Below are positions 50,284-58,630 of a stretch of DNA of 64,000 bases, in pieces. The notes under the pieces were generated by a model. It ran no database searches and was not told where the DNA came from. It saw only the letters and a program-made list of their open reading frames with translations. The DNA comes from Deinococcus terrestris (GTDB lineage: Bacteria; Deinococcota; Deinococci; Deinococcales; Deinococcaceae), in NCBI RefSeq assembly GCF_009377345.1, contig NZ_WBSL01000009.1, positions 18,002 through 82,001 of the forward strand. Direction: 5' to 3'. The position numbers and the translations under genes are program-made. Numbering within the stretch: position 1 is the first letter of the stretch; each line of letters opens with the position of its first letter.

Positions 50284-50571
50284 GTGAGCGGAAGGAAGCG
50301 CCGGAAGGCGGGCACAGTGGAGGAAGCGCGGCGGATTCTGTGGCGAGCACTCGAGCGGGCCGGGGCGCTGGCGGACGCCGAGGAACAGACGCCCGGAGAC
50401 ACGCTCCGGGTGCTTCATGCCGTGTCTCAGGGAGTGGCCGCTTACGTCCGGGTGTGTGAAGTGGCGGACCTCGAGGCCCGGCTAGAGGCTCTCGAGCGGG
50501 CCGCCGAACGGGAGCCGGAGGGCCAGGGCGGGGAGAAAACAGGTCCCCGGCTCGGGAAGGGGGCCGCGTGA
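50284..50571 (+). CDS. Small helical protein of unknown function
   Basis: 95 aa from GTG 50284 with AAGG eight bases upstream. It starts with a basic patch (SGRKRRKAGTVEEARR) and is helical afterwards (LWRALERAGALADAEE, LHAVSQGVAAYVRVCEVADLEARLEALERAAE), with a coiled-coil-like end. Its stop overlaps the next start (GTGA). Not recognised. Confidence 0.5.
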   Translation: MSGRKRRKAGTVEEARRILWRALERAGALADAEEQTPGDTLRVLHAVSQGVAAYVRVCEVADLEARLEALERAAEREPEGQGGEKTGPRLGKGAA

Positions 50572-51074
50572 CTGCCTCCCGCCGGAAGCGGCTCGGGGTG
50601 CTTGAGCAGGCCCACGCCGAGCGGGAGGAAGCGCGGATAGAGGCCCTGTCCTCCCGAGCGGCTCAGTCCATGACCCCAGCGGAGCTGACGGCCCTGCTCG
50701 GGCACATGGACTGTATGGACACGCGGGAAGGGCGGGCGGCAGTGAGGCGGCTCCGGGCATGGGGTGAGACGGTCCCGGAGATACGGGACGCCCCGGACCT
50801 CGGGGAAGCGGGGCGGGCATGGTGGGAGAGGAACGTGAAGGCCCGCACCCCCCCGGACCTTCCTCCCTCGGCGGACGCCCTGGCGGACCTCGAGCGGTAC
50901 GCGGGCCAGTGGCGGGAGGTGGCCGCCCGGGGGGACTGCCCCGAGCAGGACGCGGCGGAAGGGCTGGCGGCGCTATGGGCATGGTGGGCGGCCCTGGCCC
51001 GGGCGCTGCTCGGGGACCTGACGGCCCATGAGCAGACCGGGAAGGGTGGGGGATTGAATGACCTCGAGTGTTAA
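50568..51074 (+). CDS. Helical protein of unknown function
   Basis: 168 aa from GTG 50568. Mostly alpha-helical, acidic C-terminus with Trp-rich helices (LAALWAWWAALARALLGDL). No family recognised. Overlaps the upstream gene by 4 bp and the toxin-like gene by 17 bp. Confidence 0.5.
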   Translation: MTASRRKRLGVLEQAHAEREEARIEALSSRAAQSMTPAELTALLGHMDCMDTREGRAAVRRLRAWGETVPEIRDAPDLGEAGRAWWERNVKARTPPDLPPSADALADLERYAGQWREVAARGDCPEQDAAEGLAALWAWWAALARALLGDLTAHEQTGKGGGLNDLEC

Positions 51075-51456
51075 CCCTAGAGTAAACAGTGTGCCGAGGG
51101 TGTTACAGGCCAAACGGTCCGGAGACACCTCAAGCATGGTGGTCCGGGACCTGCTAGAGATGCGCCGAAAGGGGCAACGGGAAGCGGTCACGGCAATCAT
51201 TCGCATGGTGCGGGACCTGAAAGAGCACGGCAGAGAAAGCCGCTACGCGCTCCCCCTCAAGGGCACACCTGTGTGGGAACTCAAGACCCGCTCGAGGGGC
51301 GGAGAGAAGGGAGGGGCGCGGGTGTATTTCTTTTGGACACAGGACGGGGTGCCCACGCTCTGCGGCGCGGAGGTCAAGGAAGGCGATACCCCAAGCGCCG
51401 GACTGCTGAAAGAGGCCCTCCGCGCCGCCCTCGGCAACAGGAAGGGGGAGACATGA
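51058..51456 (+). CDS. HigB-like (RelE-fold) toxin candidate
   Basis: 132 aa from ATG 51058; a shorter form from ATG 51136 would match family lengths better. Features of phage-derived RelE/HigB-fold proteins: RESRYALPLKGTPVWELKTRSRG, ARVYFFWTQDGVPTLCGAEVKEGDTP and a C-terminal helix LLKEALRAALGNRKG. Toxins of this kind cut mRNA at the ribosome. The next gene encodes an HTH protein and overlaps by 4 bp, the normal toxin-then-antitoxin HigBA order. Confidence 0.62.
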   Translation: MTSSVNPRVNSVPRVLQAKRSGDTSSMVVRDLLEMRRKGQREAVTAIIRMVRDLKEHGRESRYALPLKGTPVWELKTRSRGGEKGGARVYFFWTQDGVPTLCGAEVKEGDTPSAGLLKEALRAALGNRKGET

Positions 51457-51911
51457 AAACGGCTCAGGAATGGAAAGACACCCTCAACCTTGATGACCTC
51501 CCAGACGCGGAACTGCTGGCCCTACTGAATGAGGCGGAGGGCATGGAAGCGGCCCCCCACACGGCAGATGAGGCGCTGGCGGCGGGGCTTGCCACTGAAC
51601 TTGACCCCCACACCCTCGAGCAGCACATAGAGGAACTGCACACGGCGGAGACAGTGGGCGCGGCCCTGTCTGCCGCCCGGGGTGCTCGGCACCTCGCGGC
51701 CCGGGAAGTGGGGCGGCGGCTCGGGGTCAGTGGGGCGCGGATTGTCAAACTCGAGCGGGGCATCAACGCCGAGCTATTCACCGTGGGGCGCTACGCCGAG
51801 GCGGTGGGCTACCGGGCCTGCCTGACCCTGAAACCCCAGGAAGGCGGCGGTCCTGTCATCAGTGTTCCGCTAACTGCCCCCGGGGGGGTCAAAAAGCCCC
51901 CGCACCTCTGA
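51453..51911 (+). CDS. HigA-like XRE antitoxin candidate
   Basis: 152 aa from ATG 51453 (ATGA overlap). The N-terminal half is acidic and helical; the second half is an XRE-type HTH (ARGARHLAAREVGRRLGVSGARIVKLERGINAELF). Antitoxins of HigBA pairs neutralise the toxin and repress the operon. Last gene of the excisionase-primase operon. Confidence 0.65.
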   Translation: MKTAQEWKDTLNLDDLPDAELLALLNEAEGMEAAPHTADEALAAGLATELDPHTLEQHIEELHTAETVGAALSAARGARHLAAREVGRRLGVSGARIVKLERGINAELFTVGRYAEAVGYRACLTLKPQEGGGPVISVPLTAPGGVKKPPHL

Positions 51912-52511
51912 CCCACCCCGCTCCTCAACACTTTTCAACAGTTGCCCCCGCCCCCCCGGGCGGGTTTCGGCTTTTTTCGGCCTCCCGTCTCCTCTCGGCG
52001 GAGGGTGTCGGGAAACTCCCCGAGCAGGACCGGGGGACGCCCTCCCCGTGGGGGCCTTCCGGCACGGCGGGAGTGTCGGGAAACTGCCGGAAGAAACCCC
52101 CGCCGGGTGCCGTCAGAAACCCCACGCCCATCCGGGCGGCGAGCCGCTCCCACACGGCCCGGAGGCCGGGGTCTCCCTTCCGCCAGAAAGTTCCCGGGAG
52201 GTCCGGAAGAAACTCCCCCACGTCCTCCCTGACGCGGGCACGGTCCCGGCAGCACTTCACTCTCTGGCGTTTTTAGGGCCGCCGGACGCTCTCCCCATCC
52301 CTGACCCCGCTCCGGCCTCCGCTGGCCCATCCTGACCCCTTTCCGGAGCGGCGCGGGCTTGTCCCTCCCCCAGCAGTCCGCCGAGGGGGAAGGCGGCCCG
52401 AGTTTCCCCCCTTTTATGGGTGTCAATTCTGTCAGGTGCGCGGAGCGGTTTTTCTGTCCTGCTCGGCGTTCCCCGGTTTCTGACCGGAACACTTACGGAA
52501 TACTGTTCAGC
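51912..52511. other. 600-bp region with no convincing gene; short repeats
   Basis: The stretch between the antitoxin and winged-helix genes has overlapping frames but none with a recognisable protein. It contains a direct repeat GTGTCGGGAAACTCCC (52005-52020) and GTGTCGGGAAACTGCC (52073-52088), plus several AGAAACTCCCCC-like pieces. It may be degraded coding sequence or a regulatory region. Confidence 0.5.
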
Positions 52512-52766
52512 ATGAGCAGAGGGCCGGGGCGGGTCATGGTGGCGTTACTCGAGACGCTCGAGCAGGATTGCTCCGGCATCTCCGGGGAGCTGGCGGCGCG
52601 GGTGGGGAGCAGCTCGGAAAGTACGCGCCGGGCGCTGCGGAAGCTGCGGGCTTCCGGGCGGGTTGCCCTGCTCGGCGTACAGGCGGACGGGGCGCGGGTG
52701 TGGTTTGTGCCGAGCGCGGCGCGGTTCCTGGCGCTGCTGTACCGGGACCGGCTCCGGCAACCCTGA
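52512..52766 (+). CDS. Small winged-helix protein
   Basis: 84 aa from ATG 52512. MarR/winged-helix pattern: ETLEQDCSGISGELAARVGSSSESTRRALRKLRASGRVALLGVQADGARVW, i.e. helix, recognition helix, wing. It is monocistronic and in a region of repeats, so it may regulate the repeat-containing segment that follows. Confidence 0.6.
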   Translation: MSRGPGRVMVALLETLEQDCSGISGELAARVGSSSESTRRALRKLRASGRVALLGVQADGARVWFVPSAARFLALLYRDRLRQP

Positions 52767-53512
52767 GCGCGGCCCGGAACAGGCGAAAAGATACGAAAGT
52801 TTGCCCCCCATTCCGGGCAGTCGGGAGGTCGCGGAAGGCGTCCCCGTGGGGGTTCCCGGCCCCCGTTCAAGCTTTCACCCCCGGCCCCCTGAAACTGGCG
52901 ACAGCTCGAGCACCCTCCCGCCCCCGCGTCCCCGTCCTGGCGCATGTCCCCACCCTCCGGAAGCTGTCGCGCCGGATTCTGCAAGGGGTTCCCGCCCGGG
53001 CGGATTCTGCAAGGGGTTCCCCGGCGGGGCGCTGAACTGTCATGGGGTCCCGCCGAGGTGTAGAACCTCCCCGGACGGTTCCCCCGGTTCCGGGACCTCC
53101 ATAGGGTTCCGGGCGCTCTGGTTTCTTCATGGGGTCCCGCCGAGAGAGGGAAGGCCCTCCCCACCCCGGCCCCCGCCTGGGCTGCTCCCCCGTGGGCGGA
53201 AACCTTAGCCACTCTTAGCCACCTTCCGCCGGTCCCCCTCCCGGTGTCCTGGCGCTGCTCGGCAGTCCGGCCCCTACACGCGGGGAACCTCACTTTTCTC
53301 TAGCACCCGGAAGCAGGCACGGGGCGGGAGGGCTGCCGCGCCCACACGCGGGCGGTCTGAGGTTTGTCTAGTTTTTTCACCCTGGCACGGGTTAACACCC
53401 CGGGCACTTTTTGCCCCTAGCGCGGGCTAGCGTTCCGGGTATACGCCGAGCAGCAGAAGGCCCGCCGCACATGCTGCCCGCTTTGGGGCACGGGCGCGAC
53501 ATACTGACCCGC
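52767..53512. repeat. Non-coding region with dispersed direct repeats
   Basis: About 745 bp without a convincing gene. Two direct repeat types stand out: CGGATTCTGCAAGGGGTTCC at 52973-52992 and 53001-53020 (spacing 28 bp), and TCATGGGGTCCCGCCGAG at 53040-53057 and 53127-53144; a related CCATAGGGTTCCGGG lies at 53099-53113. The core GGGGTTCCC/GGGGTCCCG is shared. A short CTAGC palindrome pair lies near 53419-53432. The region could hold protein-binding sites or a small RNA. Confidence 0.55.
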
Positions 53513-56419
53513 GTGACCCCCGAGCAGTTTGTCAAGACTTACGGCGCTCTGAGCGTGAATGAGCGGAGCGCGGCCCAATCGCACTTCATAGACCTCTGCG
53601 CCCTGCTCGGCGTCCCTAACCCAGTTCAGGGGGACCCGAGCGGGGAGACGTACCGCTTTGAAAAGCCCGTCAGCAAGATCACGGGGAAAAAGGGCTTTGC
53701 GGACGTGTGGAAGGCGGGCGCGTTCGGGTGGGAGTACAAGGGCAAGGGGGCGGACCTGAAACGGGCCTATGAGCAGCTCGTTTCCTACCGGGAGGACCTG
53801 CAAAACCCGCCCCTGCTTGTGGTGTCTGACATGCACACGGTAGAGGTCCATACCAACTTCACGGGGACCCTGAAGGCAGTCCGGCGGTACACGCTCGAGG
53901 ACCTGTTAGACGAAAGCAAGCGGCTCGAGCTGCGGAAGGTGTGGACCGAGCCGGAAGCGTTTAACCCCTCGGCGCAAGCGGCGGACGTGACCGAGGCCGT
54001 TATGCGCGAGCTGGTACAGGTGGGGGACGCGCTCAAGGAACGCGGGGAGCAGCCGGACGACGTGGCGCATTTTCTGGTGAAGTGCGTGTTTACCCTGTTT
54101 GCCGAGGACGTGGGCCTGCTTCCCCGGAAAACATTCGCGCTGCTCCTCGAGGCCGCCGAGGAACGCCCGGAGGACTTCCGGGAGATGGCCGGGGAGCTGT
54201 TCCGGCTGATGAAGGGCGGCGGCTTGAGCGTGGTCGGGCGTATTCCCCACATCAACGGCGGCGTGTTCACGAATCCTGCCGCGCCGGACCTCCGGCTCCC
54301 GGATGTTCAGACCCTCCAGCGGGCCGCCCGGCGGGACTGGCGCAAGCTCGAGCCTGCCATTTTCGGGACCCTCTTTGAGCGCGTCATTGACCCGGACAAG
54401 CGGAGTCAACTCGGGGCGCACTACACGCCCCTGGCGGACATTGTGGACGTGGTAGAGCCGGTCATGCTGGCCCCGCTGCGGGCCGAGTGGGAGGCCCTCC
54501 GCGCCGAGCTGGTCCCGCTTATGGAGCTGGCGGAGGCTGCCGAGGCTGCCGCCGGGGGACTGTGGGAGGCCGCCGAGGGGAAGGAACGGGCGGCGGTGGT
54601 GGAAAAGCTCCGGGCCTTTCAGGACCGCCTGGCAGCGGTGACGGTGCTGGACCCCGCGTGTGGGAGCGGAAACTTTCTCTATACGGCGCTGCGGCTGCTG
54701 CTGGACCTCGAGGCGGAAGTCAGGGCCACCCTCCGGGGCCTGACCGGGCAGGCGCAGCCCGTGAAGGTGTCGCCCCGGCAGATGCGCGGCCTCGAGCGCT
54801 CCGAGTACGCGCATGAAATCGCGGGCATGGTGCTGTGGATTGGCTACCTTCAGTGGCTCTCAGAACATGGGGAGAACCTCCGGGACCGCTCCCCGGTGCT
54901 GGACGCCCTCCCCGGCCTCGAGAACCGGGACGCGGTGCTAGACGGGGACCGGGCGGCGGCGTGGCCTCCCGCCGAGTTCATCACGGGAAACCCGCCCTTC
55001 CTCGGCAATTACAAGATGCGGGAGGAACTCGGGGGCGAGTATGCCGAGACACTCCGGGCGGCCTACGCGGGCCGGGTGCCAGGGTTTGCGGACCTTGTGG
55101 CGTACTGGTTTGAAAAGGCCCGGGAGCAGATAGAGCAGGGGCACACGCGGCGGGCGGGCCTGATCGCTACGAATAGCATCCGGGGTGGGAAAAACCGGGT
55201 GGTGTTGGAACGGATCGCGGAAACGGGCAGCATTTTCCGGGCGTGGCCGGACCGGGTATGGATTCAGGACGGCGCGGCGGTCCGGACAAGCATTGTCTGT
55301 TTTGATGACGGCTCCGAGCAGGCGCGGGTGCTGCTGAGGCACACGGGGGATGAGGACCGGCCCGAGCAGCGCGGCACCGAGGCGCGGGAGGTGGCCGTGA
55401 TTCACCCGGACCTGACCTCGGCGGCAGACTTGACGGCGGCGCGGCGGCTGAGGGAGAACGCCGGGAAATCCTTTGAGGGCGTGAAACCCGCCGGAAAGTT
55501 TGACCTTCCGGGCAGCGTGGCGCGGGAGTGGCTGGACCTTCCAAACCCCAGCGGCTTGAGCAATGCGGACGTGCTGAGGCCGTATGTGGGCGGGGATGAC
55601 CTGACGGACCGGAATAAGGACCGCTACACGGTGGACTTTAATCAGATGCCGTTCGAGGTAGCGGAGCAGTACCGGCGGCCCATGCGCTATTTATCGGAAG
55701 AAGCAAAAGACAAGAACGGGAAGACGCCGAAAGATTCCAAGCGGGAGAAATGGTGGCTCTATGACCGGGCGCGGCCTGAGCTGAGGGCCGCCCTCGAGCC
55801 GCTTTCTCGATTCATCGCCACCCCACGCCATATGAAGCACCGTTCCTTTTCGTGGCTGACCCCCGGCTGCATTCCCGGTGATGCCCTGACGGTCATCGCC
55901 GCTGAGGATGACCTGACTTTCGGCGTCCTGAACAGTTCCCCGCATACGGCGTGGGCGCTCCGTATGGGAACCTCTCTCGAAGACCGCCCGCGCTACACGC
56001 CCACAACCTGTTTTGAAACCTTCCCCTTCCCCCGCCCCAGCCCCGAGCAGGCGGAGGCCATAGCGCAGGTGGCGCGGTTCCTTGAGACGGCGCGGGCCTT
56101 TCTGCGGACCAAACGGGACCCCAAACAGAAAGCGAACGCGGGGACCTCGGAACAGGACAAGACCCTGACCCTGACCGGGATGTATAACCTCCTCTCCGAT
56201 TACCGGCAGACGGGGCAGGAAGTGGTGACGGGGCTGGCGACCCTGGCGGACGCCCACGACACCCTAGACCGGGCCGTGAGCGCGGCCTACGGGTGGGAGT
56301 GGCCTCTAGACGAGGATGAGATGCTCTCCCGGCTGCTGGCCCTGAACCTCGAGCGGCACGCGGCGGAGACGGCGGGGAGTGCCGAGGCAGGGCAGGCACG
56401 GGAGACGGCTCCCGCCTGA
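53513..56419 (+). CDS. MmeI-like single-chain restriction-modification enzyme (type IIL/IIG)
   Basis: 968 aa from GTG 53513 (an in-frame ATG at 53471 is an alternative). N-terminal endonuclease with D64, then nine residues, then E74-x-K76 (ADVWKAGAFGWEYKGK), matching the MmeI D-x9-ExK site. An adenine methyltransferase follows: DPACGSGNF from D380 and NPPF from N493. The C-terminal region includes the target-recognition domain and a helical end. Such enzymes methylate one strand and cut at a fixed distance, so the single protein both protects and restricts. Flanked by the repeat region and a convergent operon. Confidence 0.85.
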   Translation: MTPEQFVKTYGALSVNERSAAQSHFIDLCALLGVPNPVQGDPSGETYRFEKPVSKITGKKGFADVWKAGAFGWEYKGKGADLKRAYEQLVSYREDLQNPPLLVVSDMHTVEVHTNFTGTLKAVRRYTLEDLLDESKRLELRKVWTEPEAFNPSAQAADVTEAVMRELVQVGDALKERGEQPDDVAHFLVKCVFTLFAEDVGLLPRKTFALLLEAAEERPEDFREMAGELFRLMKGGGLSVVGRIPHINGGVFTNPAAPDLRLPDVQTLQRAARRDWRKLEPAIFGTLFERVIDPDKRSQLGAHYTPLADIVDVVEPVMLAPLRAEWEALRAELVPLMELAEAAEAAAGGLWEAAEGKERAAVVEKLRAFQDRLAAVTVLDPACGSGNFLYTALRLLLDLEAEVRATLRGLTGQAQPVKVSPRQMRGLERSEYAHEIAGMVLWIGYLQWLSEHGENLRDRSPVLDALPGLENRDAVLDGDRAAAWPPAEFITGNPPFLGNYKMREELGGEYAETLRAAYAGRVPGFADLVAYWFEKAREQIEQGHTRRAGLIATNSIRGGKNRVVLERIAETGSIFRAWPDRVWIQDGAAVRTSIVCFDDGSEQARVLLRHTGDEDRPEQRGTEAREVAVIHPDLTSAADLTAARRLRENAGKSFEGVKPAGKFDLPGSVAREWLDLPNPSGLSNADVLRPYVGGDDLTDRNKDRYTVDFNQMPFEVAEQYRRPMRYLSEEAKDKNGKTPKDSKREKWWLYDRARPELRAALEPLSRFIATPRHMKHRSFSWLTPGCIPGDALTVIAAEDDLTFGVLNSSPHTAWALRMGTSLEDRPRYTPTTCFETFPFPRPSPEQAEAIAQVARFLETARAFLRTKRDPKQKANAGTSEQDKTLTLTGMYNLLSDYRQTGQEVVTGLATLADAHDTLDRAVSAAYGWEWPLDEDEMLSRLLALNLERHAAETAGSAEAGQARETAPA

Positions 56420-56428
56420 GCCACAAAA

Positions 56429-56458
56429 GGCCCCGCCTCCGGAGGGGGAAGCGGGGCC
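56429..56458. terminator. Terminator between convergent operons
   Basis: A perfect 8-bp stem GGCCCCGC / GCGGGGCC (56429-56436 with 56451-56458). On the minus strand it is followed by TTTT, so it works best for the leftward operon. Confidence 0.7.
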
Positions 56459-56472
56459 GCCGAGGGAAAGGG

Positions 56473-57105
56473 CTACGCTTCCGCTCTGCTCGGCGTGACC
56501 TGCCGGACCTCCCGCCGCATGACCGCCAGGGCCTCCCGGAGCCGCTCCCGGGAGCGGGTATCTGCCGGGTCCGCCAGGGCCTCTACCGCCAGAGAGAAGG
56601 CATGGTGAGCGCCGAGGAAGCAGGTCAGGGCGTGCAAGCTCGGGAAGCTGTTCAGCGCGGCCCCGGCGGTTTCCGGGGTCAGGGTCCCCGCGTCCGCCCC
56701 CTCGAGGAAGCTCCGGGCCTCGGGGGTTCCTTCCGCCATGTGGTCCCGCTGCGCGGCGGCGTAGGTGATGAACAGGACGGCGGCGCGGTGGGGGTCCTCC
56801 GGCTCATGCTCGAGCAGGAACAGCAACAGGACCCGGGACAGGCTGGCGCACGCGGCCCCGTACAGGAAGGCGGGGGACTCGGGCGCGTCCCGGGCGTCCC
56901 TGACTTCTCCCAGCGCGGCCCCGAGTAAATCGAGGGCGGCGTGTACCTCGGCGGGACTTCCGGCAGAAATGGGCATGTCCCGGAGCATGTTCCCAATGGT
57001 GGGCGCGTACCGCTCGGCGTGCTCCCGGGCGGCGCGGCGGTGGGCGGTGTCGGCTTGCTGCTCGGCGGTCAGGTAGGGGACGGTGTCTGTCTCGAGTGGG
57101 GTCAT
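56473..57105 (-). CDS. Unknown protein of the leftward operon
   Basis: 210 aa from ATG 57105 (AGGA upstream). Helical, with a hydrophobic patch (LYGAACASLSRVLLLFLLEHEPED) and several His/Glu-rich helices (HRAAVLFITYAAAQRDHMAEGTPEARSFLEG). Not recognised. The last of four leftward genes that share the switch region at 58575-58625. Confidence 0.55.
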   Translation of the reverse strand: MTPLETDTVPYLTAEQQADTAHRRAAREHAERYAPTIGNMLRDMPISAGSPAEVHAALDLLGAALGEVRDARDAPESPAFLYGAACASLSRVLLLFLLEHEPEDPHRAAVLFITYAAAQRDHMAEGTPEARSFLEGADAGTLTPETAGAALNSFPSLHALTCFLGAHHAFSLAVEALADPADTRSRERLREALAVMRREVRQVTPSRAEA

Positions 57106-57333
57106 GGTGGGGCCGTCCTTTTTGGAGGGGAGTGCTGCCGAGTTCTGGAGCCGGAAAGGGGCCGCCGCGTTCCCAGCATTTTCCCGGCGGGAGGGTGAAA
57201 AGTCGCTCCCCGTGGGCCTTCCTTTCCCGGGAGTGTTCCCGGGTGAGGTCACGCCGAGGGAAGGAAGGCGGCCCTTTTTTAAGGGGGGATTTCTGTTTCC
57301 CCCCTGGCGGGGAGCGGCTCCGGCGGGCGGCAG

Positions 57334-57738
57334 TCACGCGGGCCGCCCGAGCGGGACGGGGAGCGGGACCCCCTCGAGCTGCTCGAGCGCCTCGAGCACT
57401 TCCCGCAGGACGCGCACCGTCCGGACCGGGAGCACGGCGGGCCTATACCCCTCGGCGGTCAGGGTGAGGGTGCTTCCCTCGAGAAAGGACGCCCCGGCGC
57501 GGCGCTCGAGCTGCTCGGCGTCCCGGAGGGAGAGGTCCGGCGCGTTCAGTTGCCAGTGTGTCCCCGGCGGGACCGCGTACACGCCCACCCGCCCCGCGTG
57601 GTACGCGCCGAGCATCAGGAAGCGCGGGAGGCCAGGGAGGGCCGCCGTTTTCACGGTGGACAGGTCCGCCCCGGTGGGGAGCAGGGCCGGGAGGCGTTTC
57701 GGGTTACGGACCCGGAGCAGCTCGGCAGGGGCGCTCAT
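57334..57738 (-). CDS. Unknown protein of the leftward operon
   Basis: 134 aa from ATG 57738, overlapping the stop of the small membrane-protein gene by 4 bp. Beta-rich N-terminus (FLMLGAYHAGRVGVYAVPPGTHWQL) and a helical end (VRVLREVLEALEQL). The 228-bp gap to the next gene holds a 6-bp GGGGGG/CCCCCC hairpin at 57283-57304 but no T-run. No family recognised. Confidence 0.5.
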   Translation of the reverse strand: MSAPAELLRVRNPKRLPALLPTGADLSTVKTAALPGLPRFLMLGAYHAGRVGVYAVPPGTHWQLNAPDLSLRDAEQLERRAGASFLEGSTLTLTAEGYRPAVLPVRTVRVLREVLEALEQLEGVPLPVPLGRPA

Positions 57739-57896
57739 GCCTGCCCCCGGGTGCGGGAGAGCAGGACGCCGAGGGAGAGAAAGGCCAGGGCCGGACCGCA
57801 CACAGCAGCGGCATACGCGGCGGGGGACTCGCTTCCCGCCAGGACGTAACAGGCGGCGGTGAGGGTGAGCAGCAACAGGGGGAACAGGTTCCGCAT
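57735..57896 (-). CDS. 53-residue membrane protein
   Basis: A gene too short for routine ORF calling: ATG 57896 (GAGGT six bases upstream) to TGA 57735, overlapping the next start by 4 bp. Two hydrophobic helices, LFPLLLLTLTAACYVLAG and AAYAAAVCGPALAFLSLGVLL. Could be a lipoprotein at the TAAC site. Its overlap with the neighbours supports it being real. Confidence 0.6.
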   Translation of the reverse strand: MRNLFPLLLLTLTAACYVLAGSESPAAYAAAVCGPALAFLSLGVLLSRTRGQA

Positions 57897-57957
57897 GGTA
57901 TGACCTCGGCGCGACCTTCCGGAAGCAGGGGGAGGGACAGACCTCCCCCCTGCCCGG

Positions 57958-58497
57958 TCAGGCGCTCATTCCCCACTGGCCCCGGGCGTAGCTGCGGACC
58001 GTGTGGGCGTCTTCGGCGGAGAGCAAGGCCAGGGAGGGGACGGGGCGCTCGAGCACCTCGGCGGCGGTCGCGTAGTGATTCCGGAACCCGAGGCGGCCCA
58101 ATTCCCGGTGAAGCTCCCGGGCGGCGGCCTTCCCGATGACCGGGGGCAGGGTGCGGGCAGCCTGTTGCATGGCCTCCCACGCGCTCACCCCCTCGGCGGT
58201 CAGGCGGGCAACCTCGGCGCGGCGCTCGGCACGGCGGGTCAGCAAGGGGGCGGTGGGGTCAGTGGCAGGGACTTCCGCCAGGACGGTCACGCGGTCCGCC
58301 CGCTTGAGGATGGCGAGCGCGTCCGCCAGGGGAGCCGCTTCCCCGTCCACTGCCGCCAGGATTCCGGCGGGGGTACGGGTGAGGGTTACGGTCCGGGTGA
58401 CGGTGCCCCAGTTCTCCCCGTAGGGGCGGAGGTCGGCGGCGGCCTCGAGGGTGCGGGAGGCCAGGGGACGGGCGGGGCGTAGGGTGCTAGCGTGCAT
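57958..58497 (-). CDS. First protein of the leftward operon, unknown
   Basis: 179 aa from ATG 58497 with AAGGA upstream. Several helices with charged residues (ALAILKRADRVTVLAEVP, RRAERRAEVARLTAEG, AWEAMQQAARTLP). It is the first gene driven by the strong leftward promoter at 58576-58605. No family recognised. Confidence 0.6.
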   Translation of the reverse strand: MHASTLRPARPLASRTLEAAADLRPYGENWGTVTRTVTLTRTPAGILAAVDGEAAPLADALAILKRADRVTVLAEVPATDPTAPLLTRRAERRAEVARLTAEGVSAWEAMQQAARTLPPVIGKAAARELHRELGRLGFRNHYATAAEVLERPVPSLALLSAEDAHTVRSYARGQWGMSA

Positions 58498-58575
58498 GGT
58501 GCTTCCTTTCGACTGCTCGGGGGGAGTCAGGGGGCGCTTTCTCTTGGCCGGGTGAGCGCCCTTCCTGCTATGAAT

Positions 58576-58605
58576 ATAGTAGGTGATTCATCTACTGGAA
58601 GTCAA
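58576..58605 (-). promoter_or_regulatory. Leftward promoter
   Basis: On the minus strand TTGACT (58605-58600) and TACTAT (58581-58576) are 18 bp apart, a close match to a standard promoter. It lies within the operator region, so its activity should be repressed by the XRE protein. It drives the four-gene leftward operon. Confidence 0.78.
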
Positions 58606-58624
58606 TAGATGAATCACCTACTAT
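58596..58624 (+). promoter_or_regulatory. Rightward promoter of the XRE gene
   Basis: TGGAAG (58596-58601) is 17 bp from TACTAT (58619-58624), which ends six bases before the ATG at 58631. This fits a leaderless transcript. Weaker -35 than the leftward promoter, and it overlaps the second operator, consistent with autorepression. Confidence 0.6.
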
Positions 58625-58630
58625 AAAACT

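Larger units (their letters stand above)
58575..58625. promoter_or_regulatory. Double operator between divergent operons
   Basis: A perfect 20-bp inverted repeat (58575-58594 with 58606-58625) separated by 11 bp. Each arm is itself nearly palindromic, giving two operator sites, AGTAGGTGATTCATCTACT at 58578-58596 and AATAGATGAATCACCTACT at 58604-58622. They overlap the -10 boxes of both divergent promoters, the layout expected for a repressor that controls both directions. The XRE gene just downstream is the likely repressor. Confidence 0.85.

Noticed and set aside
51925..52260. 111-aa leftward frame
   Set aside because: Reads partly like a protein but has no motif, no ribosome binding site and lies in a repeat region; long frames arise by chance in GC-rich DNA.
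52973..53144. Possible CRISPR array
   Set aside because: Only two copies of each repeat with unequal spacing and no cas genes.
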